Origin: Bradyrhizobium arachidis
GTDB taxonomy: Bacteria > Pseudomonadota > Alphaproteobacteria > Rhizobiales > Xanthobacteraceae
Assembly: GCF_015291705.1 (NCBI RefSeq)
Contig: NZ_CP030050.1
Coordinates: 6,944,001 to 7,008,000, forward strand
DNA: 64,000 bases
Direction of reading: 5' to 3'
Shown here: in pieces, positions 9,277 through 18,701 of the stretch
Layout: each line of letters starts with the position of its first letter
Numbering within the stretch: position 1 is the stretch's first letter
Position numbers and translations under genes: made by a program
The notes under the pieces: generated by a model
Told to the model about the DNA's origin: nothing
The model's database searches: none
What the model saw: the letters and a program-made list of their open reading frames with translations, nothing else

Positions 9277-10365
9277 CTAGATGTGCTCCAAGAGGTTTTC
9301 AAATAGGGCCCACTGGCGCTCTTTGCTATACAAATCTCCAACCACTCGTCGTCCCCGCTCGGCTTTCACCTTCATCTCATCCCAGTTCTGCAGGCAATTC
9401 TCGATCTGGGCGATGCAGTCGTTGCCCGCCTCGTAGGTCACAATGGTCTGCCCTGGATCCATCCCGTCCGGATAGTTGCCCGCATCCGACACGAGCAGCG
9501 CCCCGCACCCCATCGCCTCGAAGCACCGCATATTGCCGCGATCGTTGCCGGACATATCGATTGCGCCGTTGAGCACGATCTTCGCTGATCCGAACAGCTG
9601 GTAGAGGTCCCTGCCGAACAGCGGCTGCCGTGCGATTCGGGCGATGACGTCGGGACGACGATGCTTGCGCAGCGGCAGCAACCGACCGACGGCGCTTTCG
9701 GCAAGCCGCGTCAGCCGCGACGCATCGAGGCAGAACACCAGCTTGCGATCGGCCGCCAGGGCTGCGACCTGTTCGAGGGTCTTACCCCGCGCGCCATGAT
9801 GCCGCGAATATCCACCGATGAACGCCACGTCGATCGGCCGTTCGCCACGACCGTACTGCTCCATGACAGGATCGACCGCGGGGAAGAAGAGCTCCGCCCG
9901 GCAGCCCTTGCCACGCCAGGACTCCAGGATTGAGGGGAAATTTCCAAGCACCGCACCATAGGCGGTCAGATCGGCATTGCCGGAGGGCGCCGCCCGCCAG
10001 CACAGCGTCTTCGTCACGCATCCGGGCAGCTTGGCAACGAACGCACTAGGATAGCGGACCGGATCGAGATTATAGAACACTTCGGTTCCATGATGCTCGA
10101 TCTGCGCGAGCAGGATGGCCTCGAGCGTTGGGGTGCCCTTCATGCCCTGCTCGCGCGCCCATTGGCGCTGCAGTACTTTGTCGTCGCCATTGGTGAAGAA
10201 GGCTTCGGGTGCGCCGTCGAGCACGGGCTCGAGAATATGCGCCGCACCAAAGCGATCCTGCAGGGACGCGTCGCGACGCGCCGCGAAGGTCGACGCTTTT
10301 GCCGCGAGCTGATTCAGCCGCGGCAGATAGGACGGATAGAGACCGCTATTTTGGAACAGACGCAT
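9277..10365 (-). CDS. CgeB-like glycosyltransferase
   Basis: 362 residues from the ATG at 10365 (a TTG at 10368 is directly in front). The C-terminal half has the pattern NDRGNMRCFEAMGCGALLVS near residue 270-290, typical of the Glycos_transf_1_2/CgeB group, where the acidic residue of FEAMGCG contacts the donor. The middle contains VDVAFIGGYSRHHGARGKTL. It starts 3 bp beyond the stop of the asparagine synthase gene upstream. Its donor is unknown. The weak N-terminal half is usual for this family. Confidence 0.75.
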   Translation of the reverse strand: MRLFQNSGLYPSYLPRLNQLAAKASTFAARRDASLQDRFGAAHILEPVLDGAPEAFFTNGDDKVLQRQWAREQGMKGTPTLEAILLAQIEHHGTEVFYNLDPVRYPSAFVAKLPGCVTKTLCWRAAPSGNADLTAYGAVLGNFPSILESWRGKGCRAELFFPAVDPVMEQYGRGERPIDVAFIGGYSRHHGARGKTLEQVAALAADRKLVFCLDASRLTRLAESAVGRLLPLRKHRRPDVIARIARQPLFGRDLYQLFGSAKIVLNGAIDMSGNDRGNMRCFEAMGCGALLVSDAGNYPDGMDPGQTIVTYEAGNDCIAQIENCLQNWDEMKVKAERGRRVVGDLYSKERQWALFENLLEHI

Positions 10366-10368
10366 CAA

Positions 10369-12207
10369 TTACGCGGTCCTTGCCAACATCCATTTCATAT
10401 TGAGGTATGGCCAGATCCGGCCGACGGATTGCCAATCCCAGTTCTGCGACGCAGTCAGGCGGCCGACCACCGTTCGCAGCGGCGCTTCGTCGACGAACTC
10501 GGCAAATGCCGGCACATTCCGATCGAGCAGCTCCGCAGTCCAGCCGGCCAGCGGTCCGTTCAGCCATTCCGGCATCGGCGAGTTGAACCCGACCTTGCGG
10601 CGCGCGGTGCGGATGCTTTCGGGCATCAGGTTGGCCATCGCCTGCCGCGCCACCACCTTGGTCATCCCGTCAGCCGATTTGCTCGCCTCCGGCAAAGCCA
10701 TCGCATAGGTCACCAGCCGCCAGTCCATGAATGGCATGCGAACCTCGATCCCGTGCGCCATCGAAAGCCGATCGAAATTGCGCAAAATGGTGGGCAGCGT
10801 GGTCGAGTGGAACATGCGATAGAGGCGCCGGTTCAGCGCGCCCCACACGCTCGGTAACTCGTCGCCTTCGGCGACCAGTGGCAGCGGTGCAGGCACAGCG
10901 TTCAGGCCTCCGCGCAGGAAGTAATGTCCCTGGCGCTTGATCATCTGCGCGCGCAAGAAATCGATGCCGCGCTGTGCCAGCTGCGACCGTGACGTGAGCG
11001 CGGCTGCCGCGTTCCGGATACGAAATGCAGTTGACTGCCCCTCCTGCAGATAGGCGCCCATCAATTCGTCCGCCCCGTGGCCGTCGAGCGACACGGTGAC
11101 GTTCTGGCGCCGGAGCTCGCGATAGATCAGCCACGGCGCGCTCGGCAGCCCGATATAGACGTCGTCGTTATCATCGAGGATCCGGTCGATGTCGGTGAGC
11201 GCGTCGGAGCGCCCGATCTCGAGAAAGCTCGGCGCCACATCGGCCCACGCGGCCGCTTGTTCCGCCATCGGCCGCTCGTCGTTTCTGGCGCCGGGAAAGG
11301 TCGCGACAAAGGCATGCCGCCAGGCGGTGCTGTCACGCGGTCCCATGCCGGCCTTCGCATGTGTCGCCATCGCGCAGATCACCGCGGAGGAGTCAAAGCC
11401 GCCGGATAGACAGGTCCCGATCGGAACGTCGCTACGCATGCGCAGGGCGACGGAATCCTGGAACAATTCGCGAAAGCGCGCGGCGCGTTCGCCTTCGGTA
11501 TCCGGGATCGCGGGCAGATGATCCACGGTCCGCCACCAACGGCGCACCTGCACACGCCCCTGGCGCAGCCACATGCAATGACCGCCCTGCAGCCGACGGA
11601 GCTGCGCGAAAAGGGTCCGTTCGCTGCCTTCGATGCCGAACGGATCAAGCAACAGCCGCCGCGCCACGTCGACGTCGAGCGACGTCTCGACCAGTCCGCT
11701 CCGCGCCAGCGACCGCTGCTCGGAGGCGAACACGAACCGCTCTGACGACAGCGCGTACAGCATGGGCTTGATGCCGAAACGATCGCGCGCAAGAAACAGA
11801 TCGTCCGTGACCGTGTCGTAGATCGCCAGCGCCCACATGCCGTTGAACCGCAGTAGCATGTCCTCGCCCCACGCCTGCCAGGCGGCAAGGATCACTTCGG
11901 TGTCGGACTGGCTGCGGAAGACCGCGCCCTTTGCTTCAAGTTCGGGACGCAATTCAAGGAAGTTGTAGATCTCGCCATTATAGACGATCACGTGGCGGCC
12001 ATCGCCCGACACCATCGGCTGATAGCCCCCCTCGCCGGGATCGATGATGGCGAGACGGCGATGGCCGAACGCGACGTTTCGCTTCGTGTTGTACCAGGTG
12101 CCCTCACCGAACGGACCGCGATGCGCGATCAGGCTGGTGAGCCGCGAGATGTCGGCCGGCGCCACCGGAGCGCCGCGCAGATTGACGATGCCTGCGATAC
12201 CACACAT
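10369..12207 (-). CDS. asnB: Asparagine synthase-like amidotransferase, full length
   Basis: 612 residues from the ATG at 12207, chosen because the protein must begin MCGIAGI so that Cys2 is the glutaminase nucleophile; the open frame continues far upstream within the flippase gene in another phase and is not used. Domain order is class II glutaminase (about residues 2-210, with GHRRLAIID and YNGEIYNF) and ATP-pyrophosphatase synthetase (about 240-600, with the PPi loop LSGGFDSSAV near 267). It starts 3 bp after the flippase stop. In this setting it probably amidates an acidic sugar or an amino acid on the polysaccharide rather than making free asparagine; that is inference. Confidence 0.88.
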   Translation of the reverse strand: MCGIAGIVNLRGAPVAPADISRLTSLIAHRGPFGEGTWYNTKRNVAFGHRRLAIIDPGEGGYQPMVSGDGRHVIVYNGEIYNFLELRPELEAKGAVFRSQSDTEVILAAWQAWGEDMLLRFNGMWALAIYDTVTDDLFLARDRFGIKPMLYALSSERFVFASEQRSLARSGLVETSLDVDVARRLLLDPFGIEGSERTLFAQLRRLQGGHCMWLRQGRVQVRRWWRTVDHLPAIPDTEGERAARFRELFQDSVALRMRSDVPIGTCLSGGFDSSAVICAMATHAKAGMGPRDSTAWRHAFVATFPGARNDERPMAEQAAAWADVAPSFLEIGRSDALTDIDRILDDNDDVYIGLPSAPWLIYRELRRQNVTVSLDGHGADELMGAYLQEGQSTAFRIRNAAAALTSRSQLAQRGIDFLRAQMIKRQGHYFLRGGLNAVPAPLPLVAEGDELPSVWGALNRRLYRMFHSTTLPTILRNFDRLSMAHGIEVRMPFMDWRLVTYAMALPEASKSADGMTKVVARQAMANLMPESIRTARRKVGFNSPMPEWLNGPLAGWTAELLDRNVPAFAEFVDEAPLRTVVGRLTASQNWDWQSVGRIWPYLNMKWMLARTA

Positions 12208-12209
12208 GT

Positions 12210-13757
12210 CTACGCGGCCTTGAAGGGCAGGAAGCAAGTAATGATGACGCGGAGATCCCGCCAGCAGACGGCGCGATAAGGACCCAACTGCGACATAGCA
12301 ACGGCGGCGACAAAGATTGCCGTCGCCGACACGCCGTAAAGCGACACAACATACCACCAAGACGGCGCGTGGTCGAATGACACAGGGCTGAGCTGAGAGC
12401 GCAGCGCCAGCCCCACGGCTACTCCCGTGCCGAGCGGAATCAGGACGAAATGCACCATCCGCGACCACATCGTGGAAAGCCTGAAGCTCCGCCGCAACAG
12501 CAGCACGGTGGTCACCATCTGCGCGACCATTCCGACGCAGGAACTCCAACCGGCTGCCTGCCAGCCGAGATAGGGCAACGCGATGGCGCTGGTCGCCAGC
12601 GTGAAGATTCCAGTGACCAGCGAGATCACCGCATTGGAACTGGAGCGCCCCTGCGACAGCAGATAGAACGCAAACACGTTGGCGCTGGACCCGAATATTC
12701 CACTCATCGAGAGCACTACCAGCACCAGCTGAGCCTCGGCGGCGACCTCGGCGCCGGTCCATCGATGCAGCAATGCGCCAGCGACCGGGATCAGGCCGCC
12801 AAGCGCACTCGCGGCAAGCACATTGAGGATCCACGATGAGCGAAGCAGCAGGTCGACCTTGCGATCGTCACCCTCTTTTTGCAACGTGCTGAAGAACGGG
12901 AACAAGATCTCGCCGATCTTCAGCACGCCGATATAGACCGCCTCCTCCAACCGCTGCGCGACGCTGTAGAAGCCGACGAATTGCGGCTGCAGCAGCGCGC
13001 CGAGCAGGTAGCGGTCCGCCTGTCCAGCAAACAGCGCGCCGCCCTGGGCTGCGACCTGCCAGCCACCAAGCTTGAACAATGCGTGCAGCGCGCTGCGATC
13101 AAGCGCAGGCGGCGCCAGCCAGTCACTGATCGCACGCCGCGACCAGCCGATGGCCATCAGCAGATTGGTCGCGAAGCCCAAGGCCTGACAGCCCAGGAAG
13201 GTCGAGGCGCGCGGCGCATATGGTATCAGCAGCAGCATCGACATTGTCGTCACCACCGTGCCCGTGATGCTGATCGAGGCGATCCGTCGATAGTCCTGAC
13301 GCGCGGTGAATAGCGAGAGGAACACCGCAAGCACGCACTGGCACAACCAGCCGGCACCGGCTAATCCGAAGGCAAGCCCGAGGTCATCGGCGGCCGGACC
13401 ACCAAGATGAAATCCCAGCCGCGCGAGCGGCGCGCCCGTAAGGCCGAGTAAAGCTGCGATCGGGCTGCCCAGGACGATGGCGAGCCCGAGGGCGGTCGCG
13501 AAAAACCGGCGCGCCTCGTCGCGATCGGTTGGTCCCAGCCTTTGCGCGAACTCGCGCGCCGTCGAGAGACCAAGTGCATTGCTGAACATCAGCGCCGGTG
13601 CGACACAGGCCGTCACGAGGCCGGCGACACCGAACGCGGCGAGGCCTAGCCGGAAAATCACGAACGGGAGAATCGCGAGATTGAGCAGCACCGCGACCGC
13701 GAAGGCCGTCGCGTTCCACGCCGAGTTACCGAGCAGCTGGGATGGACCTTTTTTCAC
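12210..13757 (-). CDS. wzx: Wzx-like lipid-linked repeat-unit flippase (MATE-like/MOP family)
   Basis: 515 residues from the GTG at 13757, preceded by a G-rich site; an alternative TTG start at 13817 would add 20 basic residues. The protein has about 12-14 hydrophobic segments and starts with QLLGNSAWNATAFAVAV, which matches the first helix of polysaccharide biosynthesis (MOP) exporters. It should move the undecaprenyl-linked repeat unit across the inner membrane to the Wzy-like polymerase. It is the first gene of a seven-gene minus-strand operon that ends at 5752. Confidence 0.8.
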   Translation of the reverse strand: MKKGPSQLLGNSAWNATAFAVAVLLNLAILPFVIFRLGLAAFGVAGLVTACVAPALMFSNALGLSTAREFAQRLGPTDRDEARRFFATALGLAIVLGSPIAALLGLTGAPLARLGFHLGGPAADDLGLAFGLAGAGWLCQCVLAVFLSLFTARQDYRRIASISITGTVVTTMSMLLLIPYAPRASTFLGCQALGFATNLLMAIGWSRRAISDWLAPPALDRSALHALFKLGGWQVAAQGGALFAGQADRYLLGALLQPQFVGFYSVAQRLEEAVYIGVLKIGEILFPFFSTLQKEGDDRKVDLLLRSSWILNVLAASALGGLIPVAGALLHRWTGAEVAAEAQLVLVVLSMSGIFGSSANVFAFYLLSQGRSSSNAVISLVTGIFTLATSAIALPYLGWQAAGWSSCVGMVAQMVTTVLLLRRSFRLSTMWSRMVHFVLIPLGTGVAVGLALRSQLSPVSFDHAPSWWYVVSLYGVSATAIFVAAVAMSQLGPYRAVCWRDLRVIITCFLPFKAA

Positions 13758-14131
13758 GCCATTCCCGCCCTCAATCCATCTACGATACACCCTCAAGTGC
13801 CTCTTCCATAACGGCAAAACCCATTCGGCATGGTGACGGGCTAGCAGTCCGCGGCGTGATTGTCGAGACTTGCCGGTGCAGCCACGACTAGTCTGGCAAA
13901 TCAGCCAAGGCCGAGAGCCGACTTCCGCGGAACTTGGTTGTCGGTCTTCGAAGCTGTCCGTCGCAACTCGGAAAGGCCCGTCTAGGTATCAAGCAAATAG
14001 GCAGAAGCCCAAGTTGGCCTGTTGTTAGGAGGTATCATAGTCCTCATCGAACTAGACTGCTACTTAGAGCAGCCGCTAATGCCCAAGGACCCTAGGCCGC
14101 TCTCCTCAGCTCCCCCCGCGAGCCGAACGAT
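13758..14131. promoter_or_regulatory. Upstream region of the flippase operon; left border of the accessory region
   Basis: About 370 bp that must hold the promoter for the minus-strand polysaccharide operon. I saw no repeat of the GTTCA-N5-TGAAC operator found at 1167-1208 and no confident promoter elements. A change from orderly operon to pseudogene-rich DNA happens here. Confidence 0.35.
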
Positions 14132-14560
14132 ATGCAGACTTGTGCTTGGCTTTGCGGCCCAGTGTTACTGATCAAGCAGGCGATTACGCAAAGACTGTAC
14201 GAGGGACAGCCCCTCGTTCTTCCCGTCCACTCGGTGGAAGGAGATAAGCCGATAGATAGGCACGCTCTGTCGCATGCTGTCCGCCGTCTTCGGCTGAAGC
14301 GGAAAATGGCCGAATGGTCCCCCCGCGATGCGCGCGGGTCAGTCACGGCCTGGGCAAGGGCTATAGATGTCACGCGCGACACGACGGAAGCGCTCACACA
14401 TCATGCCATCGTGCGCCGCGGGGAAGACTTGCGACCGGTGCGACATGCAGCTGCCTGTCCTGCTCTTCTGGCTCGCGCCATCGCGCTTATGCCAATAGAA
14501 ATAGCCAAGAACCGGGTGTCACAGGGGATTAACGCTGAACGCGGCGCCGGCGAGATTTCC
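14132..14560 (+). pseudogene. Remnant of a phage-type tyrosine integrase (C-terminal part)
   Basis: The frame from 14132 reads KPIDRHALSHAVRRLRL, WSPRDARGSVTAWARAIDV and TTEALTHHA. These parallel the C-terminal catalytic region of P4-type integrases (pattern DRHALSRALRR, then FTPHDLRRT, then VIEALLNHA). The usual HDLRR is RDARG here, and after the LTHHA segment the expected tyrosine-bearing stretch continues in another frame as TCDRCDM. The N-terminal two thirds are missing. So this is a decayed integrase at the left side of the accessory region. The call rests on motif resemblance only. Confidence 0.5.
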
Positions 14561-14678
14561 TGACGCGAGATTGCTCAACCTGAGGTCACCACTAACGTCT
14601 AATTTGTTGGCAACAATCGTTTTTGTATTTAAAATCCTGATTCTGAACTTATAATTGCAGCTCGGGGATCGGAAAAAA

Positions 14679-15065
14679 ATGGCTTCATTTAAGCCGCTGA
14701 TGCCGTTTCTATGGGTATATGTTCTAGGCTTCCTGATCACAGCTGGGCATTTCTATCGCCGCCACCAGAGACGCTTGGGGCTACGGCAAGCCGTATGCGT
14801 GCTCCTGTGGCCAGTTTGGTGCCTGCTTGAATACAGCGTTCAAGAAATTTTTGATGCCGTTTCAGACACGACAATGGGAACGGACGCACGCGCTGCTGTT
14901 TCTTTCGGGGTTTGTCTATTTGCCGCAGGCCACTTCTTATCTTCGAACTGGGAAGCGTGTAGCGGCGGAGCAGCGTGCCTCGGCGTGCTCTTGAAGAGTT
15001 CAGCCATGATCTTCCCGCCGGTCGGCGCGGCGTACTTGACTTGGCTTGTCTCGCAACTTGCATAG
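14679..15065 (+). CDS. Small hypothetical inner-membrane protein
   Basis: 128 residues from the ATG at 14679, which follows a purine-rich stretch (GGGATCGGAAAAAA). About four hydrophobic segments can be seen: one at residues 8-22, one near 38-55, one near 75-90 and one at 105-125. I do not recognise the family. It lies between the integrase remnant and a fragment of an ABC substrate-binding protein, 3 bp before the latter, so its own 3' end may be original or created by recombination. Confidence 0.5.
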   Translation: MASFKPLMPFLWVYVLGFLITAGHFYRRHQRRLGLRQAVCVLLWPVWCLLEYSVQEIFDAVSDTTMGTDARAAVSFGVCLFAAGHFLSSNWEACSGGAACLGVLLKSSAMIFPPVGAAYLTWLVSQLA

Positions 15066-15068
15066 AAG

Positions 15069-15191
15069 ATGGCTACTCGCCGCGCGTTGCCTCACAAGCT
15101 GGAGCTGTCGATCAACCTCAAGACTGCGAAAGCGCTTGACGTCGCGGTGCCGCCGGAGCTGCTCGCCCGCGCTGACGAGGTGATCGAGTGA
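15069..15191 (+). pseudogene. C-terminal fragment of an ABC transporter substrate-binding protein
   Basis: A 40-codon frame reads [20 protein letters not shown] then [10 protein letters not shown] and stop. This is the characteristic C-terminus of the TrpX/COG2984-type ABC substrate-binding proteins that are abundant in Bradyrhizobium, where the full protein has about 320-340 residues. Nothing of the rest is present upstream. It is therefore a relic left by deletion or insertion, and its start ATG at 15069 is probably not used. Confidence 0.7.
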
Positions 15192-15450
15192 GTGGCTAGT
15201 GCCCGCTTCTGACCCTGGCTGTTCTCTAATTCCGGGCGTGAGGTCAAGCTCTCTTTGAACGTCCTTGCCGGATCCATGGTTCTATCCGCGGTAGGGGCGC
15301 GCCCTCCGCATGATGGCGTAAGATGATGTTGGCGGATCAATGTGTGAAGCGCGCTTTGTCCTTTCGAGCACCGCAAAGCCAGGGGCGATCTCACCAACGC
15401 CAGCGTCCCGGCAGGGACGTTCGCTCCCGCTGTTCGGCGGGAACTCTCCT

Positions 15451-16477
15451 TTATGCAGGCTGATCAGCAGCATCCCTTGATGACCATTTAAATTCGGTAC
15501 CATCGATCCACATCCAATGCAGAATGACAGCAAGTTTTCGGGCAACCGCAACCTTCTTTGCGAAGGCCGCTTCGTTTCGCAAGCCGAATGCCCCACGCTT
15601 TGAGTGCTGACCATTTTGCTACGCGTGTCAGCACATTGGCCGCCTCGTAGAGGTTACTTCGCAGCATCTTATGGCCGCATTTCGAGATTCGCCCGTCCAG
15701 TCAATCTCCCCGGATGCGTATCGGCGAGTCGTTAGCCCTGCGTAGGCTCCGACGCTTCGTGACCTCTTGAAGCGAGCGGGGTCATCGATCGTCGCAAGGA
15801 AGCAAAGGCCGTGACCGGGCCGACGCCAGGAGCCGCCGTCGCACCTGAGCATTGTTGCGAGCCAGCCGCAGCACCTTGCGGTCAAGGTCCGCAATCTGTT
15901 GTTCGACGGCTTCGCGTGCCTTCAGCAATGGATCTACCGCGGCAAAAAGCTCGACCGATCCTCGGCCAACTGCGCAGCGCGCACAGCAAGTACATTCATA
16001 TTTGCTCGTCCGATGACAAGCCCAAAGATTCTAGAGGAGCCGCCGGACTTGATTTTCGATATCCCGCTTGGTCTTGACGAGCAGAGCTCGACTGACAAGA
16101 AGGGCTTTGGTCGCATGATTTTCGAGATCCTTGACGCAAACCTCCTTGTACCAACCACATTGCATGATGCGCGCTTTCTCAGCAGCGTCATTTCGGTCGC
16201 TCTTGTTGATCTGCATCTTCAGAGCCGCCTTCGCAGGCCTGGCGTCAATGCAGATAACGGGTAACCCGATGTTATTCAGCTCGGTCCATAGCCACGTCGA
16301 CGTTGCTCCGGTCTCGAGTCCAATCCGAACGACGTGTGACACGTGCAATTTGATGAACGTCGCGATCGCCTCCGGGTCAGACGTAACCACCCCTTCGCGC
16401 TCGACCTTTCCTGTCCGATCGACGATTCAGATCGAAGTCAGTTTCAGTGACACGTCTAATCCAACATAGTGCTCCAT
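15451..16477 (-). pseudogene. IS110-family transposase, inactivated by a stop and frameshifts
   Basis: Translation from the ATG at 16477 gives MEHYVGLDVSLKLTSI, an IS110 N-terminus with the first catalytic Asp, then a TGA stop at 16429-16427. The same frame continues IVDRTGKVEREGVVTSDPEA and on to about 16031 (RIGLETGATSTWLW, then KSDRNDAAEKARIM). The C-terminal part resumes in other frames: [20 protein letters not shown] near 15750 (IS116/IS110/IS902 domain) and [20 protein letters not shown] before the stop at 15451. At least one nonsense change and two frameshifts are therefore present, and the element should not move by itself. IS110 elements lack clear terminal repeats, so exact ends are not given. 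Confidence 0.82.
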
Positions 16478-17010
16478 TGCCTCTCGCCGAACGGAATGTG
16501 CAGCAGGTGTATTGGGAGTTGGAAAAGGACCCGGCGGTGAAGGGCGTGGGAGCAACTCCAAAGCCGGGCTCCAAACCAGCCGTGATTGTGCAGAGGTCCG
16601 AATTTCCGCGATACACCACCCTGCTCGAAGAAGAGTCTGTTGTTGAAAAGCGCACGCGCGAAGAACCCGAGCGAGTCACACTAATAAGTCCGGTGCTTTT
16701 GCCGGGCGAAAGTCGCTGGCGCTTCTCGTTCCACGAGGGAGAGTTCGGAGCCCCAATCAAAGACGAAGTGTTCTTAAGCGATGTGCTTCAAGGTCGGCAT
16801 CCGATCGTCATGCGCACGGGTATAGAAATGGATGTGATACTCCAGACCAAGGAGGATAAAGAGAATGGCGTATGGGTGGTCGAGGAAAGGAACGTGTTGT
16901 GTGTTGAAGGTGATCAATACGTCGCCAGCCCCAAAGCAGGAGGTGCTAGAGCTTCCGAAAGCGGCGATAAAGCCCGACAACGACCAGGGCGAGGATTAGT
17001 AACCCGGTAA
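16447..17010 (+). pseudogene. C-terminal fragment of an unknown protein, joined to the IS110 end
   Basis: The open frame begins inside the 5' end of the IS110 transposase and becomes protein-like from about 16495 (VQQVYWELEKDPAVKG, later SRWRFSFHEGEFGAPIKDEV and then MDVILQTKEDKENGVWVVEE). The region around the WRFSFHEGE block resembles a C-terminal domain that I have seen in long uncharacterised proteins, but I cannot name the family. The absence of a proper start and the abutting IS element suggest that the IS interrupted or replaced the 5' part. The last 30 residues look unstructured. Confidence 0.45.
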
Positions 17011-17441
17011 ACCATGCGACCGGCCTACCCAGGTGATCTTGCAAATAACTCAGCAGGAACACGTCGCGGCGCCCGCGATAGCGAGCTCTAAAGCTTGAGC
17101 ATCTTGTTCACGAGGAGCGCCATGACCTTTTTCCAATACCAAAACTGGGTTAAGTGTTCCGCAATATTTGCGTCCAGCGCCGCCCTCACGCCGCCACCCG
17201 TCTCGCCGCAGCCTAAGCCAGTACCCGCCTTGCTTTGGCATCCTTGACTGCCGCAACCACCTTCGTTGATAGCATCGTCGTGCTGCTGAGCCATCGCCGC
17301 CCTGATGAGCGCAATCGTCTTCTCGCTCGCGTCACCCTATCGACCTGCTGTGGCTGAGCATTGCCGCGATTTAACTGGCCATTCGAGCCAAGGCAGGCGA
17401 ATGGGTCGCGATCACCACTACTCAAGGCCTCCTCGTCGATC
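17011..17441. other. Stretch without a recognisable gene
   Basis: About 430 bp between two broken genes. Short open frames overlap on the minus strand but resemble nothing I know. I see no repeat or RNA structure that I can support. Confidence 0.35.
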
Positions 17442-17667
17442 ATGCCGGACATCGAAATCACCGACGAGTGCCGCGCCCTAATCGAGAGTTCGGTAGAACC
17501 AATACCCGAAGAGGCGAAACAGCGACTACCCAACGGTAAGCTGGCGGGTCCCGGTTGACGCGAAGACGCTACATTGGCTGGAGAAGTTGCAACGCAATGG
17601 GGAAACGATCTCCGACTGCATCATCCGGATCGTCATCATCAGCCTCCACAAGCGCGGTCCGCAATAA
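17442..17667 (+). pseudogene. Small conserved-type protein broken by a one-base insertion
   Basis: The frame from the ATG at 17442 reads MPDIEITDECRALIESSVEP and on to RLPNGK, then goes off into LAGPG and a stop. Removing one C near 17543 restores a continuous frame: WRVPVDAKTLHWLEKLQ, then NGETISDCIIRIVIISLH, ending at the TAA at 17665-17667. The joined product would have about 75 residues. Both halves look like one small protein with a ribbon-helix-like C-terminus. A sequencing error would give the same picture. Confidence 0.55.
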
Positions 17668-17782
17668 CGCGGGACGAAAGTCGATGGGCGGGTTCTCCCC
17701 CTCACCGGCTTACCAACCGGCAGGTTTGCGCGCACTGCGCCATGTGTTAAACGGCGACCATCAACGTTGATGGAGTCACCTA

Positions 17783-17965
17783 GTGGCTAAGAAGACTAAG
17801 AAACCTGTCCGCCGCGAATGGACGAAAGAAGACATCAAAGAATTGAAGGCGCACTCGAAGGCTCGGACTCCGGTCATGAAACTCGCCAAGATGACTAAGC
17901 GCACCGAGGGCGCGCTACGTCAGAAAGCATTGACTTTGGGCATCGGCCTCGGCCATCAGCGGTGA
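17783..17965 (+). CDS. Small basic protein, SANT/Myb-like helix-turn-helix type
   Basis: 60 residues from a GTG start. It has a basic N-terminus (AKKTKKPVRR), then WTKEDIKELKAHSKARTP, then LAKMTKRTEGALRQKALTLG. The spacing of the Trp and the two predicted helices, together with EGALRQKA, matches a family of small DNA-binding-like proteins common in Bradyrhizobium. A broken second copy lies at 27267-27436. It probably binds DNA, but its target is unknown. The 5' neighbour is 115 bp away, so it seems to be transcribed alone. Confidence 0.7.
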   Translation: MAKKTKKPVRREWTKEDIKELKAHSKARTPVMKLAKMTKRTEGALRQKALTLGIGLGHQR

Positions 17966-18234
17966 TCGAGCCCGTTCGCCAGATTTCGATATCGGGACGA
18001 CATGAATCTGACGCGATCGCATGCAGGCTGTTGTGTTGCGAGGCGGCGGCTCGCGCGTGGAGGTTGAGGGCTCGCTATAGCCAGCCCCGGCGAGTTCTCC
18101 CTTTCCTCCATCCGTCAGTAGCCCTGACGTAGACGCAACATTTTCCAAGGTGTGGCATCGACGACATTGCGACTCGGCATAGTCGGGATAGGCTACTTCT
18201 GCCGGGGCTGGATCCCATATTTCACCTACACATT

Positions 18235-18408
18235 TTAACCCGGCCGGCCGCGGTGGCTTGCCACTGCGGCCTTTTGATGCGCGACGGTCCACTCACCATC
18301 GATCTTCCACCAGACTTTGCGGGTAGATGGTTGATAGGCGAGCCAGCCTTTTGCGTCCGGTGGCGGCGCGGCTAGGTCGGGCGGAAGGTTGTGAAGCTCA
18401 ATCTTCAT
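18235..18408 (-). CDS. 57-residue hypothetical protein
   Basis: This short frame starts at the ATG at 18408, nine bases after a GGATGA-type ribosome site, and stops at 18235. The product begins MKIELHNLPPDLAAPPPDAK and has a central GWLAYQPSTRKVWWKIDGEW, so it is rich in Trp and shows clear beta-strand alternation and a balanced codon pattern. I do not know its family. Two further protein-like frames lie upstream on the same strand (18435-18860), so the three may form a small operon. No transposon sequence touches it. Confidence 0.55.
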   Translation of the reverse strand: MKIELHNLPPDLAAPPPDAKGWLAYQPSTRKVWWKIDGEWTVAHQKAAVASHRGRPG

Positions 18409-18434
18409 TGTTCATCCACGTGCCTACGCCTACC

Positions 18435-18698
18435 TCACGCAGCCAATTTCCGCCCAACGACAGCTTCATCCCACTGATGAATGATGCGCGTGGAAATGCT
18501 GCCGGCTGCGATTGTCGTCAATTGCGCGAAGCCTCCGACGAATGCGCCAGTGTCAGCCGCCCGTTGCGCCTCCAAGAACGCAAGGCCGTCAACCGCGGGA
18601 TCTAGCTCATCAGCAGTTCGGCCGTTCGCGATCTCGATGACGCGGCGATGAACTGCTTTGTTGGTGGGCGTGACGGAAAGTCCCTCAAGATCTATAAT
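18435..18698 (-). CDS. Protein-like 87-codon frame without a standard start codon
   Basis: From 18698 to the TGA at 18435 the frame reads IIDLEGLSVTPTNKAVHRRV, then DELDPAVDGLAFLEAQRAAD, then GAFVGGFAQLTTIAAGSIST and IIHQWDEAVVGRKLAA. It has good protein composition. There is no ATG, GTG or TTG near its beginning. An ATT codon at 18698 follows AAGG by eight bases and could be a rare start as in infC. Alternatively the frame is the 3' half of a longer gene: the TGA of the upstream frame (18704) is in the same phase, so a single nonsense change could have split one 140-codon gene. I cannot decide. Confidence 0.35.
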   Translation of the reverse strand: MIDLEGLSVTPTNKAVHRRVIEIANGRTADELDPAVDGLAFLEAQRAADTGAFVGGFAQLTTIAAGSISTRIIHQWDEAVVGRKLAA

Positions 18699-18701
18699 GC
18701 T

